Source: Candidatus Kapaibacterium sp. (GTDB lineage: Bacteria > Bacteroidota > Ignavibacteria > Kapaibacteriales > UBA2268). Taken from it: a stretch of DNA of 27,303 bases. A program made the position numbers and the translations under genes. The notes under the pieces were generated by a model. It made no database searches, had not been told where the DNA came from, and saw only the letters and a program-made list of their open reading frames with translations. The stretch's first letter is position 1. Every line of letters starts with the position of its first letter. Shown here one piece after another: positions 14,850-23,819 of this stretch. The DNA lies in NCBI GenBank assembly GCA_027858275.1, contig JAQIDA010000313.1, positions 1 to 27,303 on the forward strand, written 5' to 3'.

Positions 14850-16610
14850 ATGACTCAAGCAGATAAAAAAGAAGAATATATCGTAACCGCTCGCAAATGG
14901 CGGCCTTTACGATTCAGTGATATAATAGGGCAGGAACATGTTTCCAAAACATTGAAAAACGCGATCAGCAGCGGCAGGATTCATCATGCTCTTTTGTTCA
15001 GCGGACCCCGAGGTGTCGGCAAAACAACGACTGCCAGAATATTTGCCAGAGCCGTGAATTGTACCGCCCCTGAGGATTTCGAGCCTTGTAATAAATGCGA
15101 GTCCTGCACTACGGTTCTTGATAACAGATCTATGGACGTAATCGAAATTGACGGCGCGTCGAATAACAGTGTTGATGACATTCGCAAGCTGCGAGAGAGC
15201 GCAAAATATCCGCCGACTTCCGGCAAATTTAAGATATATATCATTGATGAAGTCCACATGCTCTCGACTTCCGCTTTCAACGCCTTGCTGAAGACCTTAG
15301 AAGAGCCGCCTCCGCATTTGCTGTTCATTTTCGCGACAACAGAATCACATAAATTGCCGGCAACAATTCTCAGTCGTTGCCAACGCTTCGATTTCAGAAG
15401 TATGACCATCGACGATATAGTCGGTCAATTGAAATTTATTGCCGGACGCGAAGAAATCACTGTCGATGAAGAATCACTGATCGCTATATCGAAAAAAGCT
15501 GACGGCTCCATGCGTGACGGTCAAAGTATTTTCGATCAAGTCGTAGCTTTCTGTGGAACGGATATTGACTATAAAAGTATGGCAAACGCCCTGCGTCTGA
15601 TCGACAGAGACTTTTTCTTCCGAATCAGTGACGCTGTCAAAGACAAAGATGTAGGGGAGATGTACTCCGTTGCTCGTGATGTAATGACTCGCGGATATGA
15701 CATGAAGACCTGTCTCGGCGGACTTCTCGAGCATTTCAGAAATATGATGACAGTAAAAGTAGCTGCCGGAATTGATTATATCGAAAGTTCAGACAGTTAC
15801 CGCGAAAGATACAGAGCAGAAGCATGCTTTTTCTCGAAAACAGATCTCCTGCGATATATGAATCTTACTGCGAAAACTCAGTATGAATTGAGATTCGCGC
15901 CTCAGCCTCGATTAAGATTCGAACTCGCCTTAGTGCAGTTAGCATCAATGGACAATGCTGTGGACATCGGCGAATTGATAAATGAAATAAAAGAATTAAA
16001 AAAAAACGGCGGACTTGATTCTGCACTAACTTCTGAACAGCCTCAGGCAGCCGGGGCGGTATCAGTACCGACACCCCCGAAGGTTCCTGTTCAATCGACA
16101 ACAATTCCCAAACCGGCGCCGACAGTTGTAGTTTCGGAAGTAAAAGAAGAATACACTGCAGAGCCTGTCAAAGACACCTTCAATTCAGCAGGAGCCGGCG
16201 GATTGGAAGAGAACTGGCCCGGCTTTATCAAAAAATACGCAAAATCTGAATATGATCTGTCGCTTCTCAGTATCAGAGGAATGACAGATGTTCGTTTCTT
16301 CGATGAAGAAATTATGATATATATCGAAGACAGTTTCACTTTCAACGTTATTGATAAAAACAAAGTCGCGATGCAGAAGTATGCGTTCGATTTCTTTGGT
16401 CGTAAACTTGAAGTAAAAATTATTCAGAGTAAATACGGAGCTGAGGAGAAAGCAATTTCGAATACCGGCGGCGACAATATTATTATTTCGGAAAACAAGG
16501 AAAATTCAGTTGAATCGTCAGGAGCTGAAAAGGAAACGGCAGAAACCGAAATAAAGCAATATCCTGTGGAAGAAGCTATCAAGGATTATTTCAAAGCCGT
16601 AAAAATTTAA
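14850..16610 (+). CDS. dnaX: DNA polymerase III subunit gamma/tau
   Basis: The 586-aa clamp-loader ATPase starts MTQADKKEEYIVTARKWRP from the ATG at 14850. The frame also extends to a GTG at 14808, but family members begin shortly before the YIVTARKWRP motif. The AAA+ domain has Walker A GPRGVGKT (about 52-59), a four-Cys zinc site (C71, C80, C83, C86), Walker B IIDEVHM (about 131-137) and the sensor/SRC motif ATILSRCQRFDF. A Pro/Val-rich linker (about 385-440) precedes a C-terminal domain that would bind the polymerase. It loads the sliding clamp at the replication fork. I see no frameshift signal separating gamma from tau. The next gene follows after 54 bp. Confidence 0.95.
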   Translation: MTQADKKEEYIVTARKWRPLRFSDIIGQEHVSKTLKNAISSGRIHHALLFSGPRGVGKTTTARIFARAVNCTAPEDFEPCNKCESCTTVLDNRSMDVIEIDGASNNSVDDIRKLRESAKYPPTSGKFKIYIIDEVHMLSTSAFNALLKTLEEPPPHLLFIFATTESHKLPATILSRCQRFDFRSMTIDDIVGQLKFIAGREEITVDEESLIAISKKADGSMRDGQSIFDQVVAFCGTDIDYKSMANALRLIDRDFFFRISDAVKDKDVGEMYSVARDVMTRGYDMKTCLGGLLEHFRNMMTVKVAAGIDYIESSDSYRERYRAEACFFSKTDLLRYMNLTAKTQYELRFAPQPRLRFELALVQLASMDNAVDIGELINEIKELKKNGGLDSALTSEQPQAAGAVSVPTPPKVPVQSTTIPKPAPTVVVSEVKEEYTAEPVKDTFNSAGAGGLEENWPGFIKKYAKSEYDLSLLSIRGMTDVRFFDEEIMIYIEDSFTFNVIDKNKVAMQKYAFDFFGRKLEVKIIQSKYGAEEKAISNTGGDNIIISENKENSVESSGAEKETAETEIKQYPVEEAIKDYFKAVKI

Positions 16611-16664
16611 TTGAAAATTGGCTCGAGCTGAGTCTCGCTCGAAATTGACATAAAGATTATAAAA

Positions 16665-18119
16665 ATGATTGATACACACGCGCATTTAGATTTTGAAGCA
16701 TTCGACGAGGACAGAGACGGACTTGTAGAAAGAGCGAAAGAAGCAGGAATAAACAAAATAATTATTCCCGGAGTAGATCCCAAAGATTTTGATCGACTGA
16801 TCGATACCGCGAACAAGTATGAGAATGTATACTGCGGAATCGGTATACATCCTCACAATGCCGCAGAAGTAGATTCAGATCTTTTGCGCAAAGTGTCGGA
16901 GTACAGCGCTGAATCGAAAGTAGTTGCTGTCGGAGAAATTGGTTTAGATTATTACTATGACTTTTGTCCTAAAGACAAGCAACAAGAAGTCTTCCGTGAA
17001 CAATTGCGAATCGCCAAGAACAGGGATTTGCCGATAATTGTTCACAACAGAGAAGCGGATGAAGATGTATTGAGAATTCTTGAAGAAGAAAAAGACGAAC
17101 GTTTGCGCGGAGTGCTGCATTGTTTTTCGTCAGATACGGCAACGATGCGCAGAGCTGTTGAATTGGGATTCCATGTATCTTTTACAGGGAATATCACTTT
17201 CAAAAAGTCAACGCTTGCTGATGTTGTCCGGGAAGTGCCGATGGATCGGGTGATGATTGAAACCGATTCACCATTTATGACACCGGTTCCTAATCGCGGA
17301 AAACGCAACGAGCCGGCTTATGTAAAATTAGTAGCGGAAAAAATCGCTGAAATCAAATCATTATCTATAGATGAGGTTATTAAAATGACTACTTTGACAG
17401 CTGAAAAATTATTCAAATTCGCTGTGTTTGTCTTGTTTTTTGCTTTTGCAGCTAATGTTTCTTTTGCTCAGATCAACGAAGTGCAGCCGGATTCTTCGGT
17501 TATAGATACGGAATATCTTGATGAAGAGTATGTGCCTGAAAATCCCAATGAAAAACTACTGGGCTTCGGTGTAATAATCGGCACAAACACTGCCATTGAC
17601 ACTTATATTTATCCAAACGGTGACGATACCGATATTTCTTATGAAGGAATGCTCGCGCCGGGTTTTGGTCTGTATTACAGTCCTTTGGATTTCTTGATCC
17701 TTGAAACAACATATATTTATTCTAAAAATCAGAAAATCGTGCAAATCGACGATTTCGGAAATGTTTTGGTCGACCCGAGTATATACCATATCTTCAATCT
17801 CAGTTCGCGATGGATAGTTAATCCGTACAGCAAAATCAACTTCTTTGCTACAGGAGGAGTGACCTTTTTCCATAACAGCATCAACAATGTAATCAATGAT
17901 GAAATTGGATGGAATGCCGGAATCGGCGCTATTATTAATATCCCGATTAAAGGCGGACTGCTCGATGTTATTCTTGAATGGAAACTCGACTTTGAAAGCG
18001 AAGAAAAAGATGCGATATTATATAAAAGAATAGACGGTGATTGGAACAAACTTGACCTTAAAAGGTCTTCTTGGTATTCAATCCCGCGTTTGACTGTCAT
18101 TTATTTTCCGTATCTATGA
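16665..18119 (+). CDS. TatD-family hydrolase continuing in frame into an outer-membrane beta-barrel protein
   Basis: One open frame of 484 codons encodes two unrelated parts. Residues 1 to about 252 are a complete TatD-type metal-dependent DNase: H5/H7 (DTHAHLD), E91 (VGEIGLDYYYD), H127 (IVHNRE), H152 (HCFSSD) and D201 (IETDSPF), ending in the usual LTAEKLF tail. Directly after, residues about 251-268 form a hydrophobic signal-peptide core ending FAANVSFA before Gln. About 215 residues of alternating beta strands follow, ending LTVIYFPYL, as in small outer-membrane barrels. A cytoplasmic nuclease with an internal signal peptide makes little sense as one chain. I therefore suspect two products, the second starting at the in-frame ATG at 17385. 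A true fusion or a lost stop codon remains possible. Confidence 0.85.
   Translation: MIDTHAHLDFEAFDEDRDGLVERAKEAGINKIIIPGVDPKDFDRLIDTANKYENVYCGIGIHPHNAAEVDSDLLRKVSEYSAESKVVAVGEIGLDYYYDFCPKDKQQEVFREQLRIAKNRDLPIIVHNREADEDVLRILEEEKDERLRGVLHCFSSDTATMRRAVELGFHVSFTGNITFKKSTLADVVREVPMDRVMIETDSPFMTPVPNRGKRNEPAYVKLVAEKIAEIKSLSIDEVIKMTTLTAEKLFKFAVFVLFFAFAANVSFAQINEVQPDSSVIDTEYLDEEYVPENPNEKLLGFGVIIGTNTAIDTYIYPNGDDTDISYEGMLAPGFGLYYSPLDFLILETTYIYSKNQKIVQIDDFGNVLVDPSIYHIFNLSSRWIVNPYSKINFFATGGVTFFHNSINNVINDEIGWNAGIGAIINIPIKGGLLDVILEWKLDFESEEKDAILYKRIDGDWNKLDLKRSSWYSIPRLTVIYFPYL
17373..17376 (+). promoter_or_regulatory. Internal ribosome binding site candidate in the TatD reading frame
   Basis: GAGG lies 8 nt before the in-frame ATG at 17385, good spacing for initiation. 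The ATG begins the segment that looks like a signal-peptide n-region (Lys at its 8th and 11th residues), so initiation here would give a complete exported protein. Confidence 0.5.
17385..18119 (+). CDS. Outer-membrane beta-barrel protein by internal start (alternative product of the TatD frame)
   Basis: From the ATG at 17385 the product would be 244 aa. It would have an N-terminal signal peptide (n-region MTTLTAEKLFKF, core AVFVLFFAFAANV, cleavage after SFA), an acidic stretch, and repeated amphipathic strands such as FGLYYSPLDFLILETTYIYS, with an aromatic-rich C-terminus. The first 12 codons would then serve both as the TatD C-terminus and as the signal n-region. Function beyond barrel formation is unknown. 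It precedes a strong terminator at 18141-18187. Confidence 0.5.
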   Translation: MTTLTAEKLFKFAVFVLFFAFAANVSFAQINEVQPDSSVIDTEYLDEEYVPENPNEKLLGFGVIIGTNTAIDTYIYPNGDDTDISYEGMLAPGFGLYYSPLDFLILETTYIYSKNQKIVQIDDFGNVLVDPSIYHIFNLSSRWIVNPYSKINFFATGGVTFFHNSINNVINDEIGWNAGIGAIINIPIKGGLLDVILEWKLDFESEEKDAILYKRIDGDWNKLDLKRSSWYSIPRLTVIYFPYL

Positions 18120-18140
18120 TAAATATTTTGAAATTATTTT

Positions 18141-18187
18141 AAAATCCGATGACTTTGAATAAAATCAAAAAAGTCATTGGATTTTTT
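18141..18187. terminator. Terminator hairpin between TatD/OMP and TrmH-family genes
   Basis: AAAATCCgATGACTTT (18141-18156) pairs with AAAGTCATtGGATTTT (about 18170-18184), a long stem with one G-T or mismatched pair. It is followed by a T run and TTATTT. It lies between convergent genes, and the minus side also begins with T-rich AAAATCC complement, so it can work in both directions. Confidence 0.85.
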
Positions 18188-18209
18188 ATTTAAACATCAG
18201 CACAAGAGA

Positions 18210-18752
18210 TTATTTCTCAAATCCTTTCCACAGCCTTACAGCCTCAAACAAAGCAATACCCGTAGCGATACTGACATTCAAAGAATGCTTCACACCGTAC
18301 ATCGGTATTTCCACGGCATCGTCGCAAAGCGCGATCGTTTTGTCGTCAAGTCCCGTCAGCTCATTGCCCACTACAAGGCATATAGGATATTCCTCGAAGC
18401 TGATAGAATCATAAGCACGATGTTCATCAGTAAGTTCTACGGCAAGCACTTTGATACCTTTGGCTTGTTCCGCTCGGATCGCGTCTTCGATATTTTCTTC
18501 ATAACGCCAGGGTACGGAATCCACTGCGCCGAGAGCGGTCTTCTCAATTTCCTTCCGCGGAGGATGCGGCGTGAAACCGCATAGGATTAGTTCAGCAGCA
18601 AGAGCTGAGTCGGCAGTTCTGAAAATCGAGCCGACATTATATAAGCTTCTTACATTTTCTAACATCAAAGAAATTGGGTGTCGATTGCTTTTAACAGCAT
18701 CTTCAGGAGTCAATCTCTGATCAAGTATTTCGCCGTGTGATAATTTTCTCAT
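18210..18752 (-). CDS. TrmH/SpoU-family RNA 2'-O-methyltransferase
   Basis: The 180-aa protein carries the three SPOUT motifs: NVRSLYNVGSIFRTAD (about 33-48), the VVGNELTGL motif (about 127-135) and IPMYGVKHSLNVSIATGIALFEA (about 148-170). These form the deep-knot S-adenosylmethionine site. It methylates a ribose 2'-OH in tRNA or rRNA; the target is not readable from sequence. The compact size fits the single-domain class (TrmL- or small TrmH-like). It is transcribed towards the TatD/OMP gene and divergently from the IgGFc-like gene. Confidence 0.92.
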   Translation of the reverse strand: MRKLSHGEILDQRLTPEDAVKSNRHPISLMLENVRSLYNVGSIFRTADSALAAELILCGFTPHPPRKEIEKTALGAVDSVPWRYEENIEDAIRAEQAKGIKVLAVELTDEHRAYDSISFEEYPICLVVGNELTGLDDKTIALCDDAVEIPMYGVKHSLNVSIATGIALFEAVRLWKGFEK

Positions 18753-18892
18753 ATAATTCAGTCATTAATATTCAATAAGTATTCAACTTGATACGTCGAA
18801 AATATAGTGTGCATATTTTTTTCGAGTTGAAATATTCTAATTTATCATTTTTTTTAACTATCTTGTTCAAACATAACAAAACGGGGTCGGAG

Positions 18893-21800
18893 ATGAATTC
18901 TTTTTTCAATATATTCGGAATTTCAAGAACAGTTTTTCTGTTTTTATTGTCAGCTGTGGCGGCATTATTTGTAACTGATTTGCAAGAATTGTCCGCTCAG
19001 GAAGATTTTGACAGCAAGGGCAAACAGTTTTGGCTCACTTTTCCTCCCAATTATCACAATAATTCCAGTTTCAGTTCAAACAGCGACGGAGTCTATATAT
19101 TCATCGCCTCAGACCTGCCTACAAAAGGAACAATAAGAGCAACCAACTACTTGGGTGTTTCTGATGTTATGAATTTTGAGATTACTGATCCGAGCCAAAT
19201 CTATGTATACAAGCGTCGATCCGTTGAATATGAATTGCGTGGTTACATTTTTCTCGGGGACAACAACAAAAGGAACAACAGTGAACAAATAGCAAGGCAG
19301 AGTTTTTATATTGAAACGGAAGATGATGTTACGGTTTATGCCCACAGCCAAGCTCAGATGACAAGCGACGCTACATTGTTGCTTCCTCAAGACGTTCTCG
19401 GCAAAGAATACATAGTGATGTCGTACAACAGCGACGGCAGATATTCCGGTTATCAGGAATCAGACCAGAGTACCGCTTCACAATTTGCGATAATCGCTTC
19501 GGAAGATAATACTCAAGTGCAGATCATTCCGTCAGAACCGACGAAATATCATGATCTCGACGAACAAAATATCATCCTTGATGCCGGAGAATCATACTTA
19601 GTTCAAGCAAAAATAACATTCAACAACAGAAATACTGATTTGTCCGGAACATACATATCCTCCGATAAACCCGTGGCAGTGTTTGGCAGTCAGCAACGAT
19701 CCTTGCTGCCGATTTCTATTGGGTACTCAGGTTCATCGCGCGACTATCTCTTAGAGCAAATGCTTCCGATAAATACTTGGGGCAGCAATAGTTTGTTGGT
19801 ACCATTCCCAAAATCAGTTGACGAAGACTCGGGCGGAAGTGATTTGTACAGAATTGCGGTAGCATCTAACAATACAACAATCACTTTGAACGGAGGAGCT
19901 CCGATTAATCTCAATCGGGGTGAGTATATTGAAAGAGAGCTGAAAGTTCCGGTGAGTGTTCAGTCAGACGGGAAAATATTATCAATTTTATACAAGAAAA
20001 CTTCAAAAAGCACAGATCAATCTTCAAATTCTTCCGATCCTTTGGCAATGCTGATGCCACCGGTTGAGCAGTATATGGATAATTATAAAGTCATAAATAT
20101 TCAAGCCCAAGAGGGAAGCAACGACATATACGAGATGCAATATTTGACAGTTATAATCCCTGACGACGCGATTAATTCGCTGATGATTGACGGTCAAGTA
20201 CCTATAGCCAATTTTGATCCTATTCCGGGTACAGAATATTACTATTCGCATATAGTAAGTTCCGACGGCACTCACACTCTGACAGCCGACAGAGCCTTCG
20301 GCTTATGTGTTGTCGGCTACGGTGTCGCCAATTCATACGGATATATCGGCGGCTTGGCAATGAATAGTCTCGACGCAACTCCGCCCGATATCGACGGCAT
20401 TCGACGATGTTACTCTTTTGACGGTGTAAGTTCTGACAGTTTGGAAGGAGAATCACGTCTAACCATAGTTGAGACAAATCCACAAAGAAATATTAACGTA
20501 GACATAAATATAGATAAGTTCACCCCACCGGCCCGAGTCGTTAATTATCATGTTCAACTAATTAATAGATTTGAAGATGGTTTCTTTACAGTAATAGCTC
20601 AGGATTCATCCGGACATAAAGTTGAATATGAAAATGACATCCCCGGTTTCACCGTGAACATTGAAAAACAGAATATAACAGAAGACGAGCCCATAAGAAT
20701 CTCTAAAAAAATCAGTACTCAAAAAGATTACTGCCGAACATACACTCTTTCAAATTACGGCAAATTTCAAAATACAATTCTCAATTTCGAAGCACGAAAT
20801 AATATTGAAATCAGAGTAAATTATTCAACGCCGTTTGTTCTTTTGTCCGGAGACAAAGTCGATGTTGATATATGTTATCGATCTGATGTACCCTTGAAAC
20901 TGACAGACACTGTTTATATTTCTGAGGATTGCGGTGATCGAAATTTGATCATATTCGATTTGGAATTTATCCCGGATACAAGCAATCCGCAGATTACTTA
21001 TGAATCAGACAGTTGCAACACATTTGTTGATATAATTATCACCGATTCTCTTTCTTTTGACAGAGGCCTTGCCGAGTATTTTATTAATAAATCTGAAAAT
21101 TGTGCTGTGGAAGAGCTGTCTCGTTCGGACAGGATTATGGCATTGAAACTTACTGTTTTGGATAATCGACAAGACGCGATTTACGATATAAGATTCTTAG
21201 ATTCATTAGGACGTGAAGCCATATTCAGCGACACAATTCCCGGATTCACACTTTCACTGCCGGATTTATCAGATACTACGGGTATTCATGATTTTGGAAT
21301 ATTTGATATAGGAACAGTTGTATGTGACACAATCAAGATCCACAATTACGGATTATTTGCTATAGATATCGATGATATGTTTATATATAATAACAATCGT
21401 TTTTCAATGCCGCAATCACAGTTCCCGATCACTGTTTCCCCCGGAGAATTCAGCGATCTGACAGTTTGCTATCGTCCCGGAGTGGCCGCCCAAATAGACA
21501 GAGATACTATTCTTATCAGTGCCTTGTGCGACCGGCTTGTTGTCCCTGTTCTCGGCGAAGGCGACACTTTATTCTACGACGGAGACTCTCGTTGTGATGT
21601 ACCGGTTAAATTGACAGCGTATGAAATTCCCGATGATTTCTTTCTGAAACAAAGTTTGCCGCATCCGGTTATTAACCAAGCTTCGATTCGTTTCGGCCTG
21701 CCCGAAAAATCAGATATTGAACTTGTTGTTTACAATATGTACGGAAACAGACGCAAGACTTTGGCGACAGGCATTATAGACAAAGGCGTCCACCAAATCA

Positions 21801-21895
21801 ATTTCGCAGTCGACAATTTATCTTCAGGAACATATATTTGTGTTCTGAAAACTAAATCCGGCAGCAAATCAGAAATTATGATTATTAGTAAATAA
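18893..21895 (+). CDS. Secreted IgGFc-binding-like protein with T9SS sorting domain
   Basis: I start at the ATG at 18893 (1000 aa), preceded by GGGG and GGAG. The frame extends to a TTG at 18788, but only 18893 gives a proper signal peptide (NIFGISRTVFLFLLSAVAALFVT, cleavage near SAQ at 34-36). The segment KGKQFWLTFPPNYHN and the next 450 or so residues resemble the IgGFc-binding N-terminal domain family (DDVTVYAHSQ, LGKEYIVMSY, DKPVAVFGSQQ). Two Ig-like/HYDIN-type segments follow (about 640-740 and 810-910, the second with IHNYGLFAIDI and VSPGEFSDLTVCYRPG). The C-terminal 80 residues are a T9SS sorting domain (IELVVYNMYGNRRK, SSGTYICVLK). The likely role is cell-surface adhesion or binding; the ligand is unknown. 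Confidence 0.88.
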   Translation: MNSFFNIFGISRTVFLFLLSAVAALFVTDLQELSAQEDFDSKGKQFWLTFPPNYHNNSSFSSNSDGVYIFIASDLPTKGTIRATNYLGVSDVMNFEITDPSQIYVYKRRSVEYELRGYIFLGDNNKRNNSEQIARQSFYIETEDDVTVYAHSQAQMTSDATLLLPQDVLGKEYIVMSYNSDGRYSGYQESDQSTASQFAIIASEDNTQVQIIPSEPTKYHDLDEQNIILDAGESYLVQAKITFNNRNTDLSGTYISSDKPVAVFGSQQRSLLPISIGYSGSSRDYLLEQMLPINTWGSNSLLVPFPKSVDEDSGGSDLYRIAVASNNTTITLNGGAPINLNRGEYIERELKVPVSVQSDGKILSILYKKTSKSTDQSSNSSDPLAMLMPPVEQYMDNYKVINIQAQEGSNDIYEMQYLTVIIPDDAINSLMIDGQVPIANFDPIPGTEYYYSHIVSSDGTHTLTADRAFGLCVVGYGVANSYGYIGGLAMNSLDATPPDIDGIRRCYSFDGVSSDSLEGESRLTIVETNPQRNINVDINIDKFTPPARVVNYHVQLINRFEDGFFTVIAQDSSGHKVEYENDIPGFTVNIEKQNITEDEPIRISKKISTQKDYCRTYTLSNYGKFQNTILNFEARNNIEIRVNYSTPFVLLSGDKVDVDICYRSDVPLKLTDTVYISEDCGDRNLIIFDLEFIPDTSNPQITYESDSCNTFVDIIITDSLSFDRGLAEYFINKSENCAVEELSRSDRIMALKLTVLDNRQDAIYDIRFLDSLGREAIFSDTIPGFTLSLPDLSDTTGIHDFGIFDIGTVVCDTIKIHNYGLFAIDIDDMFIYNNNRFSMPQSQFPITVSPGEFSDLTVCYRPGVAAQIDRDTILISALCDRLVVPVLGEGDTLFYDGDSRCDVPVKLTAYEIPDDFFLKQSLPHPVINQASIRFGLPEKSDIELVVYNMYGNRRKTLATGIIDKGVHQINFAVDNLSSGTYICVLKTKSGSKSEIMIISK

Positions 21896-22516
21896 CACTA
21901 ATTAGCTGAGTTGTCGTAATTGATTGTACCGACAATATTTTACGGGCTGAAAACCCAACTCAATCCGACCCGGGGCATCGCCCCGGGTAATATGGATACG
22001 AATCCTCTCGCCCTGACAAGGGCAGCTTAAACCGCCTTTATACCTGACTAAAGATAAAGTTGAGTAAATGATATCAATTTCTTTTTGTCTTTAACCTATG
22101 TATTTTGGGCAATATTCAATAAAATTGAGAATACTGGCAACAGCGAACAAAGCTAAATATCTACACAACAGCTTCATCAAGATTCCTGCCGCTCAATCCC
22201 AGGCATAATAAAGCAGGAATATAAAATATCCAAGCTATATTATTAAAAAATACGGGTTCGTGCAAAGTGGACATCAGAAATATCATTCTCAAATGGGATC
22301 AATATTTATTGACTTGCAGAAATAAAGAAGTAATTTCTGAGTTGACGGACTCTTAAATCTATCCTACTCCGCTTCCTAAAATATATCCGGCATCCTCTCG
22401 TATAAATCGGTATAAACACAAGAACTAATATCGGTTTTTGTGACAAATTTATAATAGTGTTTAGCTTAAATTCGCTGTATGGTATAGAATCTAACAAATT
22501 AATAAAATAATAAAAG
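21896..22516. other. 621-bp intergenic region upstream of leuC
   Basis: The first part holds the GC-rich hairpin pair at 21968-22023. The rest is AT-rich with no frame that looks coding; the 63-codon minus-strand frame at 22306-22497 has no ribosome binding site or recognisable motif. I looked for a leucine-rich leader peptide or T-box ahead of leuC and saw none. Confidence 0.55.
21968..22023. repeat. Dispersed repeat with two hairpins (CCCGGGGC...GCCCCGGG type)
   Basis: ACCCGGGGC-ATC-GCCCCGGGT (21968-21988) is a perfect 9-bp stem with a 3-nt loop. About 20 nt later GCCCT-GACA-AGGGC (22010-22023) forms a second 5-bp stem. The pair looks like the dispersed element with this spacing that I recall from Bacteroidota/Chlorobiota intergenic regions. 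Its GC content stands out from its surroundings. It could also help terminate transcription of the IgGFc-like gene, but there is no T run. Confidence 0.7.
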
Positions 22517-23818
22517 ATGAAAACTATGGGACAAACAATAGTTCAGAAAATTCTGGCTCGCACTTCAGGCAACGAATTCGTTCAGGTCGGCGACGTGGTT
22601 GAACCAAAAGTCGATCTGGCAATGTCGCACGAAAACGGTTCGCTCGCGATCAGTCAGTTTGATGAAATATATAAGAACACAGGATTTGAAACCAAAGTAT
22701 GGGATCCTACAAAGATTGCTTTGATTTTCGATCATCGCGTTCCGGCGGAAAGCCGGAAGACAGCGACAAATCAGAACAAAATCCGCAAATTTGTGAAAGA
22801 ACAGGGAATCCCCAAATTTCACGATATCCGCGGCGATCGCATGGGCGTTTGTCACCAGATTCTGCCTCAATACGGCTACGTCCGCCCCGGTTTTCTCGTC
22901 GTCGGAACGGACAGCCATACAACGACACACGGAGCTTTGGGAGCTTTCGCCTTCGGCATAGGCGCGACAGAAATGGCGACTGTATGGACATTGGGATCAG
23001 TTCTTAATATCACGGTTCCGCCGACTATTAAAGTTGTTTGCACCGGAAAATTCAGAGAAAATATCGGCGGCAAGGATTTGATTCTTCACCTGATAGGTAA
23101 AATTTCCGCTGAAGGCGCGAATTTCAAAGTTTTGGAATATCACGGCGAATCTATACAGAATATGCCGATGACAGAGCGTTTGACTGTCAGCAATATGAGT
23201 GTTGAAGCAGGAGCTACCGCAGGAATCATCCCGGCAGACGATGAAACAGTTCGCTATTTAAGAGAAGAATCAGGCGTTACTGACGAATTTGATATGGTCT
23301 ATTCTGACCCTGACGCTGAATATTGCCAAGTGGTCAATATCGACGTTTCCGAGTTGGAATCACAAATAGCCTGTCCGCACACTGTCGATAATGTCAAACC
23401 GATCAGCGAAGTCGTCGGCACTGCGATTAACCAAATTGTTCTCGGTTCATGCACCAACGGCAGAATCGAAGATATAGCTGTAGCAGCGAAAATCCTGAAA
23501 GGAAAATCAATCGCCGAGTCAGTGAGAATGATTGTTGTTCCGGCTTCAGCCAAAGTCTATCGGGAAGCATTGGAGAAAGGATATTTTATTGACCTGATGG
23601 ATGCCGGTTGTGTCGTCACCAATCCCGGTTGCGGCCCTTGCCTCGGTGTTCACCAAGGCGCACTGGGCGACGGCGAAGTAGCCCTCGCTACTACTAATCG
23701 TAATTTCAAAGGGCGGATGGGCAATCCCGACGCTTTTGTATATCTCTGTTCTCCGGCAGTAGCCGCGGCGAGCGCGATTTCAGGAACAATCACCGACCCA
23801 AATAAAGGAGCAAAATAA
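22517..23818 (+). CDS. leuC: 3-isopropylmalate dehydratase large subunit (or close aconitase-family relative)
   Basis: The 433-aa protein has the aconitase-family layout: VGTDSHTTTHGALGAFAFGIGATEMA (about 129-154) and the three [4Fe-4S] cysteines C312 (GSCTNG), C372 and C375 (GCGPC). With the small subunit it interconverts 2- and 3-isopropylmalate in leucine synthesis. The 420-435 aa length and split subunits are typical of the archaeal/thermophile LeuC-HacA type. Homoaconitase or dimethylmalate dehydratase activity cannot be excluded by sequence alone. MGQT at 22526 is a second possible start. No leuA or leuB lies in the window. Confidence 0.92.
   Translation: MKTMGQTIVQKILARTSGNEFVQVGDVVEPKVDLAMSHENGSLAISQFDEIYKNTGFETKVWDPTKIALIFDHRVPAESRKTATNQNKIRKFVKEQGIPKFHDIRGDRMGVCHQILPQYGYVRPGFLVVGTDSHTTTHGALGAFAFGIGATEMATVWTLGSVLNITVPPTIKVVCTGKFRENIGGKDLILHLIGKISAEGANFKVLEYHGESIQNMPMTERLTVSNMSVEAGATAGIIPADDETVRYLREESGVTDEFDMVYSDPDAEYCQVVNIDVSELESQIACPHTVDNVKPISEVVGTAINQIVLGSCTNGRIEDIAVAAKILKGKSIAESVRMIVVPASAKVYREALEKGYFIDLMDAGCVVTNPGCGPCLGVHQGALGDGEVALATTNRNFKGRMGNPDAFVYLCSPAVAAASAISGTITDPNKGAK
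23804..23810 (+). promoter_or_regulatory. leuD ribosome binding site inside the end of leuC
   Basis: AAAGGAG lies within the last codons of leuC, 9 nt before the leuD ATG at 23820. leuC stops at 23818, so the two genes are one base apart and translation is likely coupled. Confidence 0.75.
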
Positions 23819-23819
23819 T

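Noticed and set aside
16665..18119. Simple frameshift or assembly error joining TatD to the OMP
   Set aside because: Both halves are in the same frame with no gap or extra base and both look intact, so a frameshift is not needed; only a substitution in a stop codon would do.
18788..18892. N-terminal extension of the IgGFc-like protein from a TTG
   Set aside because: The ATG at 18893 has SD-like sequence and gives a normal signal peptide; the extension would bury it.
22306..22497. 63-codon minus-strand frame in the leuC upstream region
   Set aside because: No ribosome binding site, no recognisable motif, unusual composition; looks random.
22400..22516. Leucine attenuator or T-box ahead of leuC
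   Set aside because: No leucine-rich leader peptide, T-box motif or paired terminator/antiterminator could be seen.
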